A stretch of 64,000 nt of DNA, from assembly GCA_965199905.1 (NCBI GenBank), contig OZ241366.1, positions 2,046,001-2,110,000 of the forward strand. Reading direction: 5' to 3'. The stretch comes from Ilyomonas sp965199905 (lineage in GTDB: Bacteria; Bacteroidota; Bacteroidia; Chitinophagales; Chitinophagaceae). The translations under genes and the position numbers were made by a program. The notes under the pieces were generated by a model that did no database searches, had not been told where the DNA came from, and saw only the letters and a list, made by a program, of their open reading frames with translations. The first letter of the stretch is position 1, and every line of letters begins with the position of its first letter. Shown here piece by piece: positions 9,135 through 17,756 of this stretch.

Positions 9135-10556
9135 ATGAAAAGAAGAAACTTTATTCAGCAAACGGTATTTACAGGCGCGGCTATGGGATTGTCAAAATTT
9201 GCTTCGGCAAAGGCAGTTGCCAATTTTGAAACGGTTCGCGTTGCAGCTTCACAACGGAAATTTACGAGCCATGCCGTGGAGTCTTTAATTACTGAGATTC
9301 AATCGAAGATTGGCAATAAAGAAATTGCGTGGTTGTTTGGAAATTGTTTTCCAAATACGCTGGACACAACGGTTGATTTTGAAACCATTGACGGCAAGCC
9401 GGATACTTACGTGATTACCGGCGATATAGATGCTATGTGGCTTCGCGACAGCAGTGCGCAAGTGTGGCCGTACATGCCTTTGTGTAAGGATGATAAAGAC
9501 CTGCAGCACCTGATAAAAGGTGTGATTAACCGCCAGGTTAAAAACATTCTGAAAGACCCGTATGCCAATGCATTTTATAAAGATCCAAACAAAGAAAGCG
9601 AGTGGAAAAGTGATGTAACGGATATGAAGCCCGGCATACACGAACGCAAGTGGGAGATTGATAGCTTGTGCTACCCGGTTCGTTTATCATATGGTTACTG
9701 GAAGGAAACCGGTGATACAAGCGCCTTTGATGACAACTGGATACTGGCGATGAACCTGGTGATTCAAACCTTTAGTGAACAACAGCGTTTCAATGGTTTG
9801 GGACCGTATCATTTTCAACGCCGGACGGAGTTTGCAACGGATGGTGTACCAATGGGTGGTTATGGCTATCCCGCAAAACCGGATGGCTTGATCTGCTCTA
9901 TGTTTCGCCCAAGCGATGATGCAACGATTTTTCCTTATTTGATACCAAGCAATTTGTTTGCTGCTACATCGCTTCAGCAATTGGAAGAGATGAATAAAGC
10001 ATTGGCAAAAGGTGGCAAACCGGTGATGAATACAAGAGATATTTCTTCTTCTCTTTCTTCTGCGTTAAAACAAAAATTACACATTGTAAAGCACCCGCAG
10101 TTTGGTGATATTTATGCGTATGAAATCAATGGATTTGGCAGTTATAATTTAATGGATGATGCGAATGTACCATCGTTGTTAGGCTTGCCTTATCTGGGGG
10201 CTGTAAGCCTGACGGATCCGATTTATCAGAATACAAGAAAGTATGTGTTATCATCTGAAAATCCATTCTTCTTTAAAGGTACGGCTGCAGAAGGCATTGG
10301 TGGTCCGCATGTTGGCTTGAACATGATTTGGCCAATGAGCATCATTATGCGCGGTTTAACTTCTACCAATGAAACAGAGATAAAATATTGCCTGAATACT
10401 TTGCAGAAAACGCACGCCGGCACCGGCTTTATGCATGAGTCGTTTCACAAGGATGATCCTTCTAAATATTCGCGTAAATGGTTCGCCTGGGCAAATACGT
10501 TGTTTGGTGAATTTATCTGGAAAGTGTACCGCGAACATCCGCAGTTGCTGGCTTAA
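9135..10556 (+). CDS. Glycoside hydrolase family 125 (exo-alpha-1,6-mannosidase-type), exported
   Basis: 473-aa protein beginning with KRRNFIQQTVFTGAA, a twin-arginine-like signal with a hydrophobic stretch, so export to the periplasm is likely. The body matches metal-independent alpha-mannosidases of GH125: the DIDAMWLRDSSAQVWPY block near residues 95-112, the RRTEFATDGVPM segment, GGPHVGLNMIWPMS and the C-terminal MHESFHKDDP block. Known members release alpha-1,6-linked mannose from glycans or glycoproteins. The following SGNH hydrolase starts 79 bp later and may share the transcript, suggesting joint work on decorated host or fungal glycans; that link is inference. Confidence 0.9.
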   Translation: MKRRNFIQQTVFTGAAMGLSKFASAKAVANFETVRVAASQRKFTSHAVESLITEIQSKIGNKEIAWLFGNCFPNTLDTTVDFETIDGKPDTYVITGDIDAMWLRDSSAQVWPYMPLCKDDKDLQHLIKGVINRQVKNILKDPYANAFYKDPNKESEWKSDVTDMKPGIHERKWEIDSLCYPVRLSYGYWKETGDTSAFDDNWILAMNLVIQTFSEQQRFNGLGPYHFQRRTEFATDGVPMGGYGYPAKPDGLICSMFRPSDDATIFPYLIPSNLFAATSLQQLEEMNKALAKGGKPVMNTRDISSSLSSALKQKLHIVKHPQFGDIYAYEINGFGSYNLMDDANVPSLLGLPYLGAVSLTDPIYQNTRKYVLSSENPFFFKGTAAEGIGGPHVGLNMIWPMSIIMRGLTSTNETEIKYCLNTLQKTHAGTGFMHESFHKDDPSKYSRKWFAWANTLFGEFIWKVYREHPQLLA

Positions 10557-10635
10557 TTAAAAATTCAAAGAATCTCTTTATTGCCGGCGCCTTCTTTATA
10601 TTTTATTTTAAAATTTTATTCTTTAAACCGATTGC

Positions 10636-11313
10636 ATGAATAACAAACTATGGCTTGTCTTTCTTTTTTTCGGACTCTTAATTATGCTTGGCTTCAAAAA
10701 AGATAAAACAAAAAAGGTTGTCTTCTTCGGCGATTCCATCACGCAGGCAGGCGTGCAGCCAAAGGGTTATATTACCATGATGAAAAACATGCTGCAGGGA
10801 GAAGGCGATACCAATTATGACCTGATTGGAGCCGGTATTGGCGGCAATAAAGTATATGACCTTTACCTGCGCATGGATAGCGATGTATTGGCAAAATCAC
10901 CGGACATTGTAGTTATTTATGTGGGCGTAAATGATGTATGGCATAAAAGCATGTTCGGCACCGGAACCGATCCGGATAAGTTTGAAAAATTTTATCGCGC
11001 CATCATTCAAAAAGCGCAAGCCGCAAACGCAAAAGTCATTCTTGTAACACCGGCTACCATTGGTGAAAAGAAGAATTATGCGAACCAGCAGGATGGTGAT
11101 TTGAATAAGTATTCAGGCATCATTAAAAACATTGGCAGCAGTATGAACCTTCCTGTGATTGATTTAAGAACTTTGTTTGAAAACTACGAGCAGGAGCATA
11201 ATACGGCTGATACTGACAGAGGTGTTTTAACGGTTGATGGTGTTCATTTAAATGATACCGGAAATAAGATAGTAGCGGAAGTGATGCTGAAAGCAATAAA
11301 GGATTTGAAATAA
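10636..11313 (+). CDS. SGNH/GDSL-family hydrolase (esterase-like)
   Basis: 225 aa with an N-terminal hydrophobic helix (about residues 5-20) that is either a signal peptide or an anchor. Catalytic blocks are intact: FFGDSIT holds the nucleophilic Ser, GAGIGGNK supplies the oxyanion Gly, GVND the Asn, and DGVHLN the Asp-His pair. Members remove acyl groups from lipids or polysaccharides. The gene follows the GH125 gene on the same strand, so it may deacylate the same glycan. Substrate is not evident. Confidence 0.9.
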   Translation: MNNKLWLVFLFFGLLIMLGFKKDKTKKVVFFGDSITQAGVQPKGYITMMKNMLQGEGDTNYDLIGAGIGGNKVYDLYLRMDSDVLAKSPDIVVIYVGVNDVWHKSMFGTGTDPDKFEKFYRAIIQKAQAANAKVILVTPATIGEKKNYANQQDGDLNKYSGIIKNIGSSMNLPVIDLRTLFENYEQEHNTADTDRGVLTVDGVHLNDTGNKIVAEVMLKAIKDLK

Positions 11314-11348
11314 AAGCTGCCTTCTTCATTTTACCTGTATAAAATACA

Positions 11349-11374
11349 AAACCTCGTGTGGACACACGAGGTTT
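11349..11374. terminator. Bidirectional intrinsic terminator between SGNH and hsp20 genes
   Basis: A 12-bp perfect stem (AAACCTCGTGTG with its complement, 2-nt loop) lies between two convergent genes. Confidence 0.82.
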
Positions 11375-11418
11375 ATAAACCAAAAACCAACTCTTATGAA
11401 AATTTTTATTCTACTTTC

Positions 11419-11835
11419 TTATTGAATCTCAATTTGCTTCGGAGATACTTTCACTTCTTCTTTTTTAGGCAGAAATACCTGTAACACACCAGCTTCATAT
11501 TTTGCTTTAATATCATCGGCGTTTACTTTTTCATCTAAAGAAAAGCTGCGCTTGAAAGATGATGCAGAAAACTCTCTGCGGTGCGTTTTATAATTTGCCT
11601 GTTCGCCCTTTTCAGATTTCTGGTAGGAAACAGTAAGCAATCCTTTTTCTACATTAATCGTAAAGTCTTCTTTCTGCAAACCGGGAGCCTGAAGTTCGAG
11701 ATGATATCCTTCTTCATTCTCATGGATATTTACCGGAGGCACATTCAAGGTTTTATTCCAGCCAGCAGGAACATTGTTGAACAACTCATCAAAAAGGTTG
11801 TTGGCGATGCGATAATTTGATTTTACAAGTGTCAT
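11419..11835 (-). CDS. Small heat-shock protein, Hsp20/alpha-crystallin family
   Basis: 138-aa ATP-independent holdase chaperone. The alpha-crystallin domain spans about residues 30-125, with the strands PPVNIHENEEGYHLEL, APGLQKEDFTINVEKGLLTV and the C-terminal AGVLQVFLPK, followed by the short I-x-I-like tail QIEIQ that docks neighbouring subunits. The N-terminal arm is short, as is usual for bacterial class A/B proteins. It is a single gene; a TATTTTTG element about 84 nt upstream could be its promoter. No CIRCE or similar heat-shock operator was noticed. Confidence 0.95.
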   Translation of the reverse strand: MTLVKSNYRIANNLFDELFNNVPAGWNKTLNVPPVNIHENEEGYHLELQAPGLQKEDFTINVEKGLLTVSYQKSEKGEQANYKTHRREFSASSFKRSFSLDEKVNADDIKAKYEAGVLQVFLPKKEEVKVSPKQIEIQ

Positions 11836-11918
11836 ATTCTATTGCTTTTTTTATTTTTTAGAACTATGACTTCTATATTTCAAATCCTATACCTACCCGT
11901 TTTATCCTGATGAGATGG

Positions 11919-11926
11919 CAAAAATA
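11919..11926 (-). promoter_or_regulatory. Candidate -7 box for hsp20
   Basis: Reads TATTTTTG on the minus strand, matching TAnnTTTG, upstream of the hsp20 start. No -33 TTG at good spacing. Confidence 0.4.
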
Positions 11927-12019
11927 GACTGATTTCCGGTCATTATGTCTTTTTTAATGGTTAAAAAAAGTCAAATTGTCCGAAATATAAGGTTTTATGG
12001 CTTTAATTTCCGTTTTGCT

Positions 12020-12027
12020 TATTTTTG
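12020..12027 (+). promoter_or_regulatory. Candidate -7 box for the bacilliredoxin gene
   Basis: TATTTTTG 19 bp before the chosen ATG at 12047. Its presence inside the longer open frame that begins at 11945 supports the downstream start. Confidence 0.5.
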
Positions 12028-12046
12028 CCGAAACAAACGAAAACAG

Positions 12047-12460
12047 ATGTATCCTGTAGAAATAGTAATCCCGATGAAGGCTGAACTGACCGACAATGGG
12101 TTTGAAGAAATGAACACAGCAGGCGATGTTGACAACAGCCTGGAAAGTGAAGGAACCACGTTGGTAATGGTAAACTCTGTATGCGGCTGCGCAGCCGGCG
12201 CGGCGCGTCCGGGTGTTTTAATGGCTGTACATAACAGCCTAAAGCGTCCTGATAATCTGAAAACAGTATTCGCTGGTTTTGATGTGGAAGCGGTAAAACG
12301 AGTGCGCGAGCACTTGCTGCCTTATCCGCCATCATCGCCGTTGATTGCCTTATTTAAAGACGGACAAATTGTACATATGGTAGAGCGCCATCAAATAGAA
12401 GGCCGCCCTGCGCAAGTGATTGCCCGCAATCTTATTGCTGCTTTCGAAGAGTATTGTTAA
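12047..12460 (+). CDS. BrxA/BrxB-family bacilliredoxin
   Basis: 137 aa from the chosen ATG. The frame is open further upstream, but residues before MYPVEIVIPMKAEL are not protein-like and a promoter box lies there. Thioredoxin-fold protein of the YphP/YqiW (DUF1094) family that removes bacillithiol or similar thiol adducts from proteins. The active site is the C-G-C motif in VNSVCGCAAGAARP; the rest (HQIEGRPAQVIARNL) matches the family closely. The gene is divergent from hsp20 and ends at a strong terminator. Both neighbours relate to protein stress, which may be coincidence. Confidence 0.93.
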   Translation: MYPVEIVIPMKAELTDNGFEEMNTAGDVDNSLESEGTTLVMVNSVCGCAAGAARPGVLMAVHNSLKRPDNLKTVFAGFDVEAVKRVREHLLPYPPSSPLIALFKDGQIVHMVERHQIEGRPAQVIARNLIAAFEEYC

Positions 12461-12519
12461 GCGGCAAAAGTTTTCCATGCAACAGACAGCTTTGTTCATG
12501 GATGGGTTAGTAAATATCG

Positions 12520-12549
12520 GTCCCGCCGTTCCCGGCGGGACATTTTTTT
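12520..12549 (+). terminator. Intrinsic terminator of the bacilliredoxin gene
   Basis: An 8-bp GC-rich stem (GTCCCGCC / GGCGGGAC) is followed by a run of seven T. Confidence 0.88.
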
Positions 12550-12659
12550 GACTACGATTTTGGTGATTTTTTGAATGAAGCCTATTATTATTTACAATTC
12601 AATACTATCAATCCATACTTCATCATTTCAAGTAAGGAAAGAAATACAAAATACATTTT

Positions 12660-12970
12660 TTGGCACCATCGTTCGTCACTTTTATGATCGGCAGTTGCGA
12701 CGCTCCCATCAAGGTTCGGAGTACTGATTGAGCTTTTTTAAACTACAAAGGCATGAAGACAGGAAGCAATCTGTATTCTACAATAGAACCTGCTTATGTA
12801 AAAAAACCATTAACCATTCACTCACTACTAACTACTCACCCTATAAACAAATTACTTCACACCTCGCAATGACGGCAACCATCTTTCCAACTTGCCAACT
12901 TCCCGACTTTCTTACATCGTACGTCACACATCTAACATCGTACATAGAATCGCATAGTACATCACACATC
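12660..12970 (-). repeat. Dispersed intergenic repeat, copy C (inverted relative to copy B)
   Basis: About 310 bp matching 8745-9042 in reverse orientation, including TGATCGGCAGTTGCGACGCT, ACTACAAAGGCATGAAGACA and the end element CATCGTACGTCACACATC. It fills most of the gap before galE. Together with copy B it brackets 9.05-12.65 kb as a long inverted repeat. Confidence 0.85.
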
Positions 12971-13008
12971 CTTTTTAATTAACTTGCGCCCCAATATCAA
13001 ATACTCTT

Positions 13009-14067
13009 ATGCAAAAAATTCTGGTAACCGGCGGTTGCGGCTACATCGGTTCTCACACAGTAGTAGATTTAATTGAAAATGGTTATGAAGTTATTTCGAT
13101 AGACGACAATTCGCGCTCAACAACCTACCTGATTAATGGCATTGAACAAATTACCGGTAAGAAGCTGAAGAACTACAAAGTCGACCTCAAAAATTTTGAT
13201 GAAACGCTGGCAGTATTTCAGGAAAATGACGACATCAGCGGCATCATCCATTTTGCCGCTTACAAAGCCGTTGGAGAATCGGTTGCAGAGCCATTGCTGT
13301 ACTACGAAAATAACCTTAATTCTCTTGTCAATATTTTAAAGTGCGTGAAGGAATTCAAGATACAGAGCTTTGTATTTTCTTCTTCCTGCACCGTTTATGG
13401 AAGTCCCGATTCCATTCCTGTTACGGAGCAATCACCCACCAAAAAAGCCGAATCACCTTATGGCGCTACCAAGCAAATGAGTGAAGACATCATCCGCGAT
13501 TTTGTGAAAGTAGTACCGGATGTTAATGCCATTTTATTGCGATACTTTAATCCGGTTGGCGCGCATCCTTCCATAAAAATTGGAGAACTGCCGTTAGGAA
13601 AACCACAAAACTTAGTACCTGCCATTACCCAAACGGCTATTGGTAAACTACCGCAAATGCAGGTGTGGGGCGATGATTACGATACCCGCGACGGAAGCTG
13701 CCTGCGCGACTATATCCATGTGTGTGATATTGCTCATGCGCATACGCTCGCCTTCGAATATTTAAACGAAAAGAGAAACAAAAGCAACTGCGACATTTTT
13801 AACTTAGGAAGCGGAAACGGCGTAACGGTTTTAGAAGCCATTCATGCTTTTGAACAAGTGTCCGGCGTAAAACTTAATTACAAAATAGGACCGCGCCGCC
13901 CCGGCGATGTGGTTGCTATTTATGCCAATAATCAACTGGCAGTTACTGAACTAAAATGGGTGTTGAAATATGGACTGAACGATATGATGCGCACCGCCTG
14001 GCAATGGGAAGAAAAGATTAAGGAAGATGAAAAACTTATGACAAGCCAGAACGTTGCGATGAACTGA
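13009..14067 (+). CDS. galE: UDP-glucose 4-epimerase
   Basis: Interconverts UDP-glucose and UDP-galactose using bound NAD in the cytosol. The 352-aa product has the Rossmann motif GGCGYIGSH near residues 8-16, the substrate site FSSSCTVYG, the catalytic Y-x-x-x-K (SPYGATKQMSE), LRYFNPVGAHPS and the C-terminal RRPGDVVAIYANN block. Length is at the upper side of the 330-350 range, with a short charged tail. It is a single gene ending at a hairpin terminator; it supplies galactose residues for cell-surface glycans or feeds the Leloir pathway. Confidence 0.96.
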   Translation: MQKILVTGGCGYIGSHTVVDLIENGYEVISIDDNSRSTTYLINGIEQITGKKLKNYKVDLKNFDETLAVFQENDDISGIIHFAAYKAVGESVAEPLLYYENNLNSLVNILKCVKEFKIQSFVFSSSCTVYGSPDSIPVTEQSPTKKAESPYGATKQMSEDIIRDFVKVVPDVNAILLRYFNPVGAHPSIKIGELPLGKPQNLVPAITQTAIGKLPQMQVWGDDYDTRDGSCLRDYIHVCDIAHAHTLAFEYLNEKRNKSNCDIFNLGSGNGVTVLEAIHAFEQVSGVKLNYKIGPRRPGDVVAIYANNQLAVTELKWVLKYGLNDMMRTAWQWEEKIKEDEKLMTSQNVAMN

Positions 14068-14087
14068 TTTGTATAAAGTATTATGTC

Positions 14088-14117
14088 AAACAGCCGGTAA
14101 GTTTTACCGGCTGTTTC
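14088..14117 (+). terminator. Intrinsic terminator of galE
   Basis: AAACAGCCGGTAA pairs with its complement around a short loop and is followed by T-rich sequence. Confidence 0.87.
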
Positions 14118-14174
14118 ATTTCATTCAATCTTTCTAAATACATTATACCTACTACATAATACCTCATACAATTC

Positions 14175-14630
14175 CTAAAATTCCAGCGACGCATTCAGCC
14201 ATTCCGCATCCATTGTCATTTCGTATTTTTTATAAAACCGGATGGACAGTTGATTCCATTCCAGCACCTGTAGCATCATGCCACTAAAGCCTTTTTCTTT
14301 TCCTTCCTGAATGATCCGGTTAAATAGCAGTGTACCAATACCTTTACCACGGGCTTCTTCCGTTACAATAAAATCTTCCAGGTAAAGCCGTTGTCCTTTC
14401 CAGGTAGAAAAGCGGATATAGTAGAGCGCAAAGCCGATTACAACACTATTTTCTTCAGCTACAAATGCCCACCAAACAGGGTTTTCCCCAAAGCCGCTTT
14501 CCGTAAAGTGATCTAATGAAATTTTTACTTCGTGAGGTGCGCGCTCAAAATCTGCCAGCTCCCTTACCAGCTCAAGCATGATTTTACAATCTTCTTTCTT
14601 TGCCCTTCGTATAGTAACTTCTGTATTCAT
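14175..14630 (-). CDS. GNAT-family N-acetyltransferase (polyamine/diamine acetyltransferase-like)
   Basis: 151-aa acetyl-CoA-dependent acetyltransferase. The acetyl-CoA loop is visible as EEARGKGIGTLLFNRI (R-G-x-G-I-G), preceded by the beta4 strand LYLEDFIV and followed by the alpha4/beta6 block LQVLEWNQLSIRFYKKY. The overall pattern, especially the LYLEDFIVTEEARGKGIG segment, resembles eukaryote-like spermidine/spermine and thialysine acetyltransferases. Substrate specificity is not proven. Single gene, convergent with galE. Confidence 0.9.
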   Translation of the reverse strand: MNTEVTIRRAKKEDCKIMLELVRELADFERAPHEVKISLDHFTESGFGENPVWWAFVAEENSVVIGFALYYIRFSTWKGQRLYLEDFIVTEEARGKGIGTLLFNRIIQEGKEKGFSGMMLQVLEWNQLSIRFYKKYEMTMDAEWLNASLEF

Positions 14631-14721
14631 AATGCGAAAATAAGAGGCTGATTCAAAAGTAAAAATGAAGGCTTTGAAAATCGCTTAAACGAGAACTTTT
14701 TTTATCAGGTATCCGAATAAA

Positions 14722-14756
14722 AAAGAGGCTGTCCCGATTTTTGAGACAGCCTCTTC
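14722..14756. terminator. Intrinsic terminator between the GNAT gene and a small minus-strand gene
   Basis: Arms AGAGGCTGTC and GACAGCCTCT are separated by 11 nt and flanked by A and T tracts. It follows the small gene at 14772-15014 on the minus strand. Confidence 0.82.
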
Positions 14757-14771
14757 TAATTGACTATTTGT

Positions 14772-15014
14772 TTAATTTTTATCCGGATAAATGCCTTCCT
14801 CATCTGTGTCCATGTCTGTAGACTGATCCGTTTTATTGTCGTTGCTTTCAGCTGCAATCTGCGTTTGTGTATCAGAACTGGTAGATGTAGGCGCCACATG
14901 TTTATCATCGGCTTTGCCTAATGTAGTTGTCGGTCCACCTTTGGCAGCCATATCTCTTTGCTGATCCGGATTTTCAGTTGCAAATCCTAATGAATCTGTT
15001 TTTTCGTTTGGCAT
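14772..15014 (-). CDS. Small acidic hydrophilic protein, unknown function
   Basis: 80 aa, almost without hydrophobic residues, rich in Asp, Thr, Ser and Gln, and ending DTDEEGIYPDKN. Probably intrinsically disordered. It starts with MPNEKTDSLGFATENPDQQ and has its own terminator, and the composition is even across the whole frame, which makes a real gene likely. Similar small disordered proteins in this phylum are often linked with general stress, but nothing here proves that. No domain recognised. Confidence 0.6.
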   Translation of the reverse strand: MPNEKTDSLGFATENPDQQRDMAAKGGPTTTLGKADDKHVAPTSTSSDTQTQIAAESNDNKTDQSTDMDTDEEGIYPDKN

Positions 15015-15081
15015 AAAATCATTTTTTATCGTTACTAATACTTACAAAAGATAAATACCATGCCATGAAATAGAGCACGGA

Positions 15082-15217
15082 TAAACACGGATTGCGTGAA
15101 CAGATTATGAAGGCTGAACAAGTGAGATTGAAGATGAGTAAGGATTGACTCTTAAAAATCTGCATTGCATCTTAGCCATAATAAATCCAGAATATCCGTG
15201 CAGGCAATCCGTGTTTA
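15082..15217. repeat. Intergenic inverted repeat upstream of glycyl-tRNA synthetase
   Basis: A perfect 14-bp inverted repeat: TAAACACGGATTGC at 15082-15095 and its complement at 15204-15217, with a 108-nt spacer. The arms resemble the ATCCGTGTTT-type dispersed intergenic repeats common in many bacteria rather than a T-box; no T-box core sequence was seen. Confidence 0.7.
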
Positions 15218-15245
15218 CCTGTGTTCCATCAACTTTCCATTCTCC

Positions 15246-15253
15246 TATCTTTG
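15246..15253 (+). promoter_or_regulatory. -7 promoter box for glycyl-tRNA synthetase
   Basis: TATCTTTG fits TAnnTTTG and lies only 7 bp before the ATG at 15261, implying a very short leader or leaderless message. It also argues against the upstream in-frame ATG at 15165. Confidence 0.6.
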
Positions 15254-15260
15254 CCGCCCT

Positions 15261-16712
15261 ATGAGCGTTCAACAAGACAATAAACTGCAGGTAATTATTG
15301 CGCATGCTAAAGAATACGGATTCATTTTTCAAAGCAGTGAAATATACGATGGCTTAAGTGCTGTTTACGATTATGGTCCGTGGGGCAGCGAGCTGAAGAA
15401 AAACATCCGCGACCATTGGTGGAAGAGCATGACGCAACTGCATGAAAATATTGTGGGTGTAGATGCGGCCATCTTCATGCATCCAACCACGTGGAAGGCC
15501 AGCGGGCACGTCGATAATTTCAGCGACCCGATGATTGACAATAAAGACAGCAAGAAACGCTACCGTGTAGATCACCTCATTGAAGCGCACGCTGATAAGC
15601 TGGCTATGGAAGGCAAAAAGGAAGAAGAATTTGCCCTGTTGAAACATATGGATGAAATGCTGGCAAAAGAAAATTTTGAGAGCTTAAAAAAACTTATCGA
15701 AGACAACAATATAAAATGCAGCGTAAGCGATACGAATAACTGGACCGACATCCGCCAGTTCAACCTTATGTTCTCCACGCAGCTTGGCGCTGTGAGCGGC
15801 GATGCCGAAACTATTTATCTAAGGCCAGAAACCGCGCAAGGTATTTTTGTAAATTTCCTGAACGTGCAAAAGAGCGCGCGCATGAAAATTCCATTTGGTA
15901 TTGCACAAACAGGCAAAGCATTCCGTAATGAAATTGTGGCACGTCAGTTCATCTTCCGCATGCGTGAGTTTGAGCAGATGGAGATGCAATTTTTTGTGCG
16001 CCCCGGTACCGAAGGTGAATGGTACCAGAGCTGGAAAGCCGAGCGCCTGCAATGGCATTTGGATTTAGGTATTCCGGCAAGCGAATATCGCTATCACGAT
16101 CACGTGAAGCTGGCGCATTATGCCAAGGAAGCCTGTGATATTGAGTACAACTTCCCGATGGGTTTTAAAGAAGTGGAAGGCATCCATTCGCGAAGCAATT
16201 TTGACTTAACCCAACATCAAACCTACAGCGGTAAGAAGATGACGTATTTTGATACGGAAATCAACCAGCATTATATTCCGTATGTGATAGAAACGTCTAT
16301 CGGATTGGATAGAATGTTCCTTCTCATTATGTCGCACAGCTACGAAGAAGAAGTTATTACAAAAGATGATGGCAGCAAAGACAGCCGTGTAGTGATGCGA
16401 ATTCCACCGGTATTAGCCCCTATCAAACTTGCCGTTTTACCATTAACCAAGAAAGATGGCTTGCCGGAAATTGCCCGCGGAATTATGAAGGATTGTATGC
16501 CTTACTTCAAATCGTTTTACGAAGAAAAAGATGCCATTGGTAAACGCTACCGCAGGCAGGATGCCATTGGTACTCCGTTTTGTGTAACCGTTGATCATCA
16601 AACAAAAGAAGATGGCACCGTAACGCTTCGCCACCGCGACACAATGATACAGGAGCGCATTCATAAAGATGAAGTGCAGAAGAAGATTTTTGCGGTGATA
16701 AACGGGTTATAA
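15261..16712 (+). CDS. glyQS: Glycyl-tRNA synthetase, single-chain type
   Basis: Class II aminoacyl-tRNA synthetase (alpha2 type) charging tRNA-Gly; 483 aa from the chosen ATG. Blocks seen: KRYRVDHLIEAH insertion, MFSTQLGAV, the motif 2 segment FRNEIVARQFIFRMREFEQME, the glycine-site EVEGIHSRSNFDL, motif 3 SIGLDRMFLLIM, and a C-terminal anticodon-binding domain (about 380-483) beginning APIKLAVLPL. The 96-bp in-frame extension upstream lacks protein character and overlaps the promoter box and inverted repeat, so I start at 15261. Single essential gene with its own terminator. Confidence 0.97.
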   Translation: MSVQQDNKLQVIIAHAKEYGFIFQSSEIYDGLSAVYDYGPWGSELKKNIRDHWWKSMTQLHENIVGVDAAIFMHPTTWKASGHVDNFSDPMIDNKDSKKRYRVDHLIEAHADKLAMEGKKEEEFALLKHMDEMLAKENFESLKKLIEDNNIKCSVSDTNNWTDIRQFNLMFSTQLGAVSGDAETIYLRPETAQGIFVNFLNVQKSARMKIPFGIAQTGKAFRNEIVARQFIFRMREFEQMEMQFFVRPGTEGEWYQSWKAERLQWHLDLGIPASEYRYHDHVKLAHYAKEACDIEYNFPMGFKEVEGIHSRSNFDLTQHQTYSGKKMTYFDTEINQHYIPYVIETSIGLDRMFLLIMSHSYEEEVITKDDGSKDSRVVMRIPPVLAPIKLAVLPLTKKDGLPEIARGIMKDCMPYFKSFYEEKDAIGKRYRRQDAIGTPFCVTVDHQTKEDGTVTLRHRDTMIQERIHKDEVQKKIFAVINGL

Positions 16713-16741
16713 TATTTGCCACAAAGGTGCTAAACGAAAAT

Positions 16742-16781
16742 AAAGAAGCCACGAACGAAACAATTGTTCGTGGCTTCTTAT
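16742..16781 (+). terminator. Intrinsic terminator of glycyl-tRNA synthetase
   Basis: A long stem, AAGAAGCCACGAAC with its complement GTTCGTGGCTTCTT, lies 30 bp past the stop codon. Confidence 0.9.
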
Positions 16782-16869
16782 TGTTTGGAGGCACTATTTG
16801 TCATTCCGCAAGTCTTGTGGCGTTATAAGCGCCTGCCCTCGGCGATGTTTATTATAAATCATTCTTGTT

Positions 16870-16935
16870 AGCTGCCATTGCGGGAACAACGGCTACATCG
16901 TACATCACACATCCGACATTGTACATTGACTCATC
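16870..16935 (-). repeat. Dispersed intergenic repeat, copy D (end fragment)
   Basis: Contains the ACATCGTACATCACACATCC end element and the CATTGCGGGAACAACGGC segment related to copy C (12866-12970). Only the end of the larger repeat is present. Confidence 0.55.
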
Positions 16936-17659
16936 CATACAACTCTAAATGCACATCATATTTACTATATCCAAACGAAAGAATATTCGCTTTCGCTTCA
17001 TCAATCATATTCTTCCAGCCACATAAAAAGAAATTAGCGGGTGCTTTTTCTTTTACAATAATGTCTTCATACAAATGATGCACGTAACCATGATTGATGG
17101 AAGTATTGTTATGATCTTCTCTTGAAAAAGTGGGCAGATAATGAAAGCCTTCTATCTCTTTGCTCAAGGCTTCCAGTTCGTTTTTATACAAGCAATCACT
17201 CAGCAAGCGACAGCCAAAAAAGAGATAGATATTTTGATGTGGAATGTTGTGTTGATGGATGTAATGAATCATGGAACGAAACGGTGCAACACCGGTACCT
17301 GTGCAGATAAGAAACAGGTTTTTATCTAACACTTCCGGCATTACAAACGTGCCTTGCGGACCGCGCAACGTAAGCTCGCTTCCTTCCTTAATTTCATTGA
17401 AAAGATAGTTGGTTCCCAGCCCGCCTTCGAGCAACACAATTACGAGTTCTATGATATTTGTTCCATCGGGGTGCGAGGCGATAGAATAGCTGCGCCAGCG
17501 CTTGTTTCGCTTTTCCGATATGGGTAAATCGAGCGTAATAAATTGTCCTGGTATAAAGTCAAACGTCTCCACTTCCTGCACTTCTATCCAGAACCTTTTG
17601 GTATTGAAGGTGGCATCTTCTATCCGTATTACTTTGCCGGTGCGCCATGGCTCAAGCAT
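16931..17659 (-). CDS. Ferredoxin-NADP(+) reductase-like flavoprotein
   Basis: 242-aa FAD- and NAD(P)-binding oxidoreductase. The FAD site is the R-x-Y-S-x-x-S motif in KRWRSYSIASHP (about residues 54-65), preceded by GQFITLDL; the NAD(P) site is CTGTGVAPFRSMI, and FFGCR and FFLCGWKNM complete the family pattern. It lacks a [2Fe-2S] domain, so it works with a separate ferredoxin or flavodoxin. Length is typical for the bacterial short FNR type. Single gene, transcribed away from acyP. Physiological partner unknown. Confidence 0.9.
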   Translation of the reverse strand: MLEPWRTGKVIRIEDATFNTKRFWIEVQEVETFDFIPGQFITLDLPISEKRNKRWRSYSIASHPDGTNIIELVIVLLEGGLGTNYLFNEIKEGSELTLRGPQGTFVMPEVLDKNLFLICTGTGVAPFRSMIHYIHQHNIPHQNIYLFFGCRLLSDCLYKNELEALSKEIEGFHYLPTFSREDHNNTSINHGYVHHLYEDIIVKEKAPANFFLCGWKNMIDEAKANILSFGYSKYDVHLELYG

Positions 17660-17756
17660 CTTTTATTTTTTGCAAAAATACCACAACAATAAAGGATATT
17701 ATGGCGAACAAATCGTAATCATGATACCTTTATCATAATACTTTATACAAGCTATT

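Noticed and set aside
8745..12970. Composite transposon bounded by repeats B and C
   Set aside because: No transposase, no terminal inverted repeats of an IS type, and the enclosed genes are ordinary chromosomal functions; treated as dispersed repeats.
15060..15260. T-box riboswitch before glycyl-tRNA synthetase
   Set aside because: No T-box core sequence or antiterminator was seen, and T-boxes are rare in this phylum; the inverted repeat explains the visible structure.
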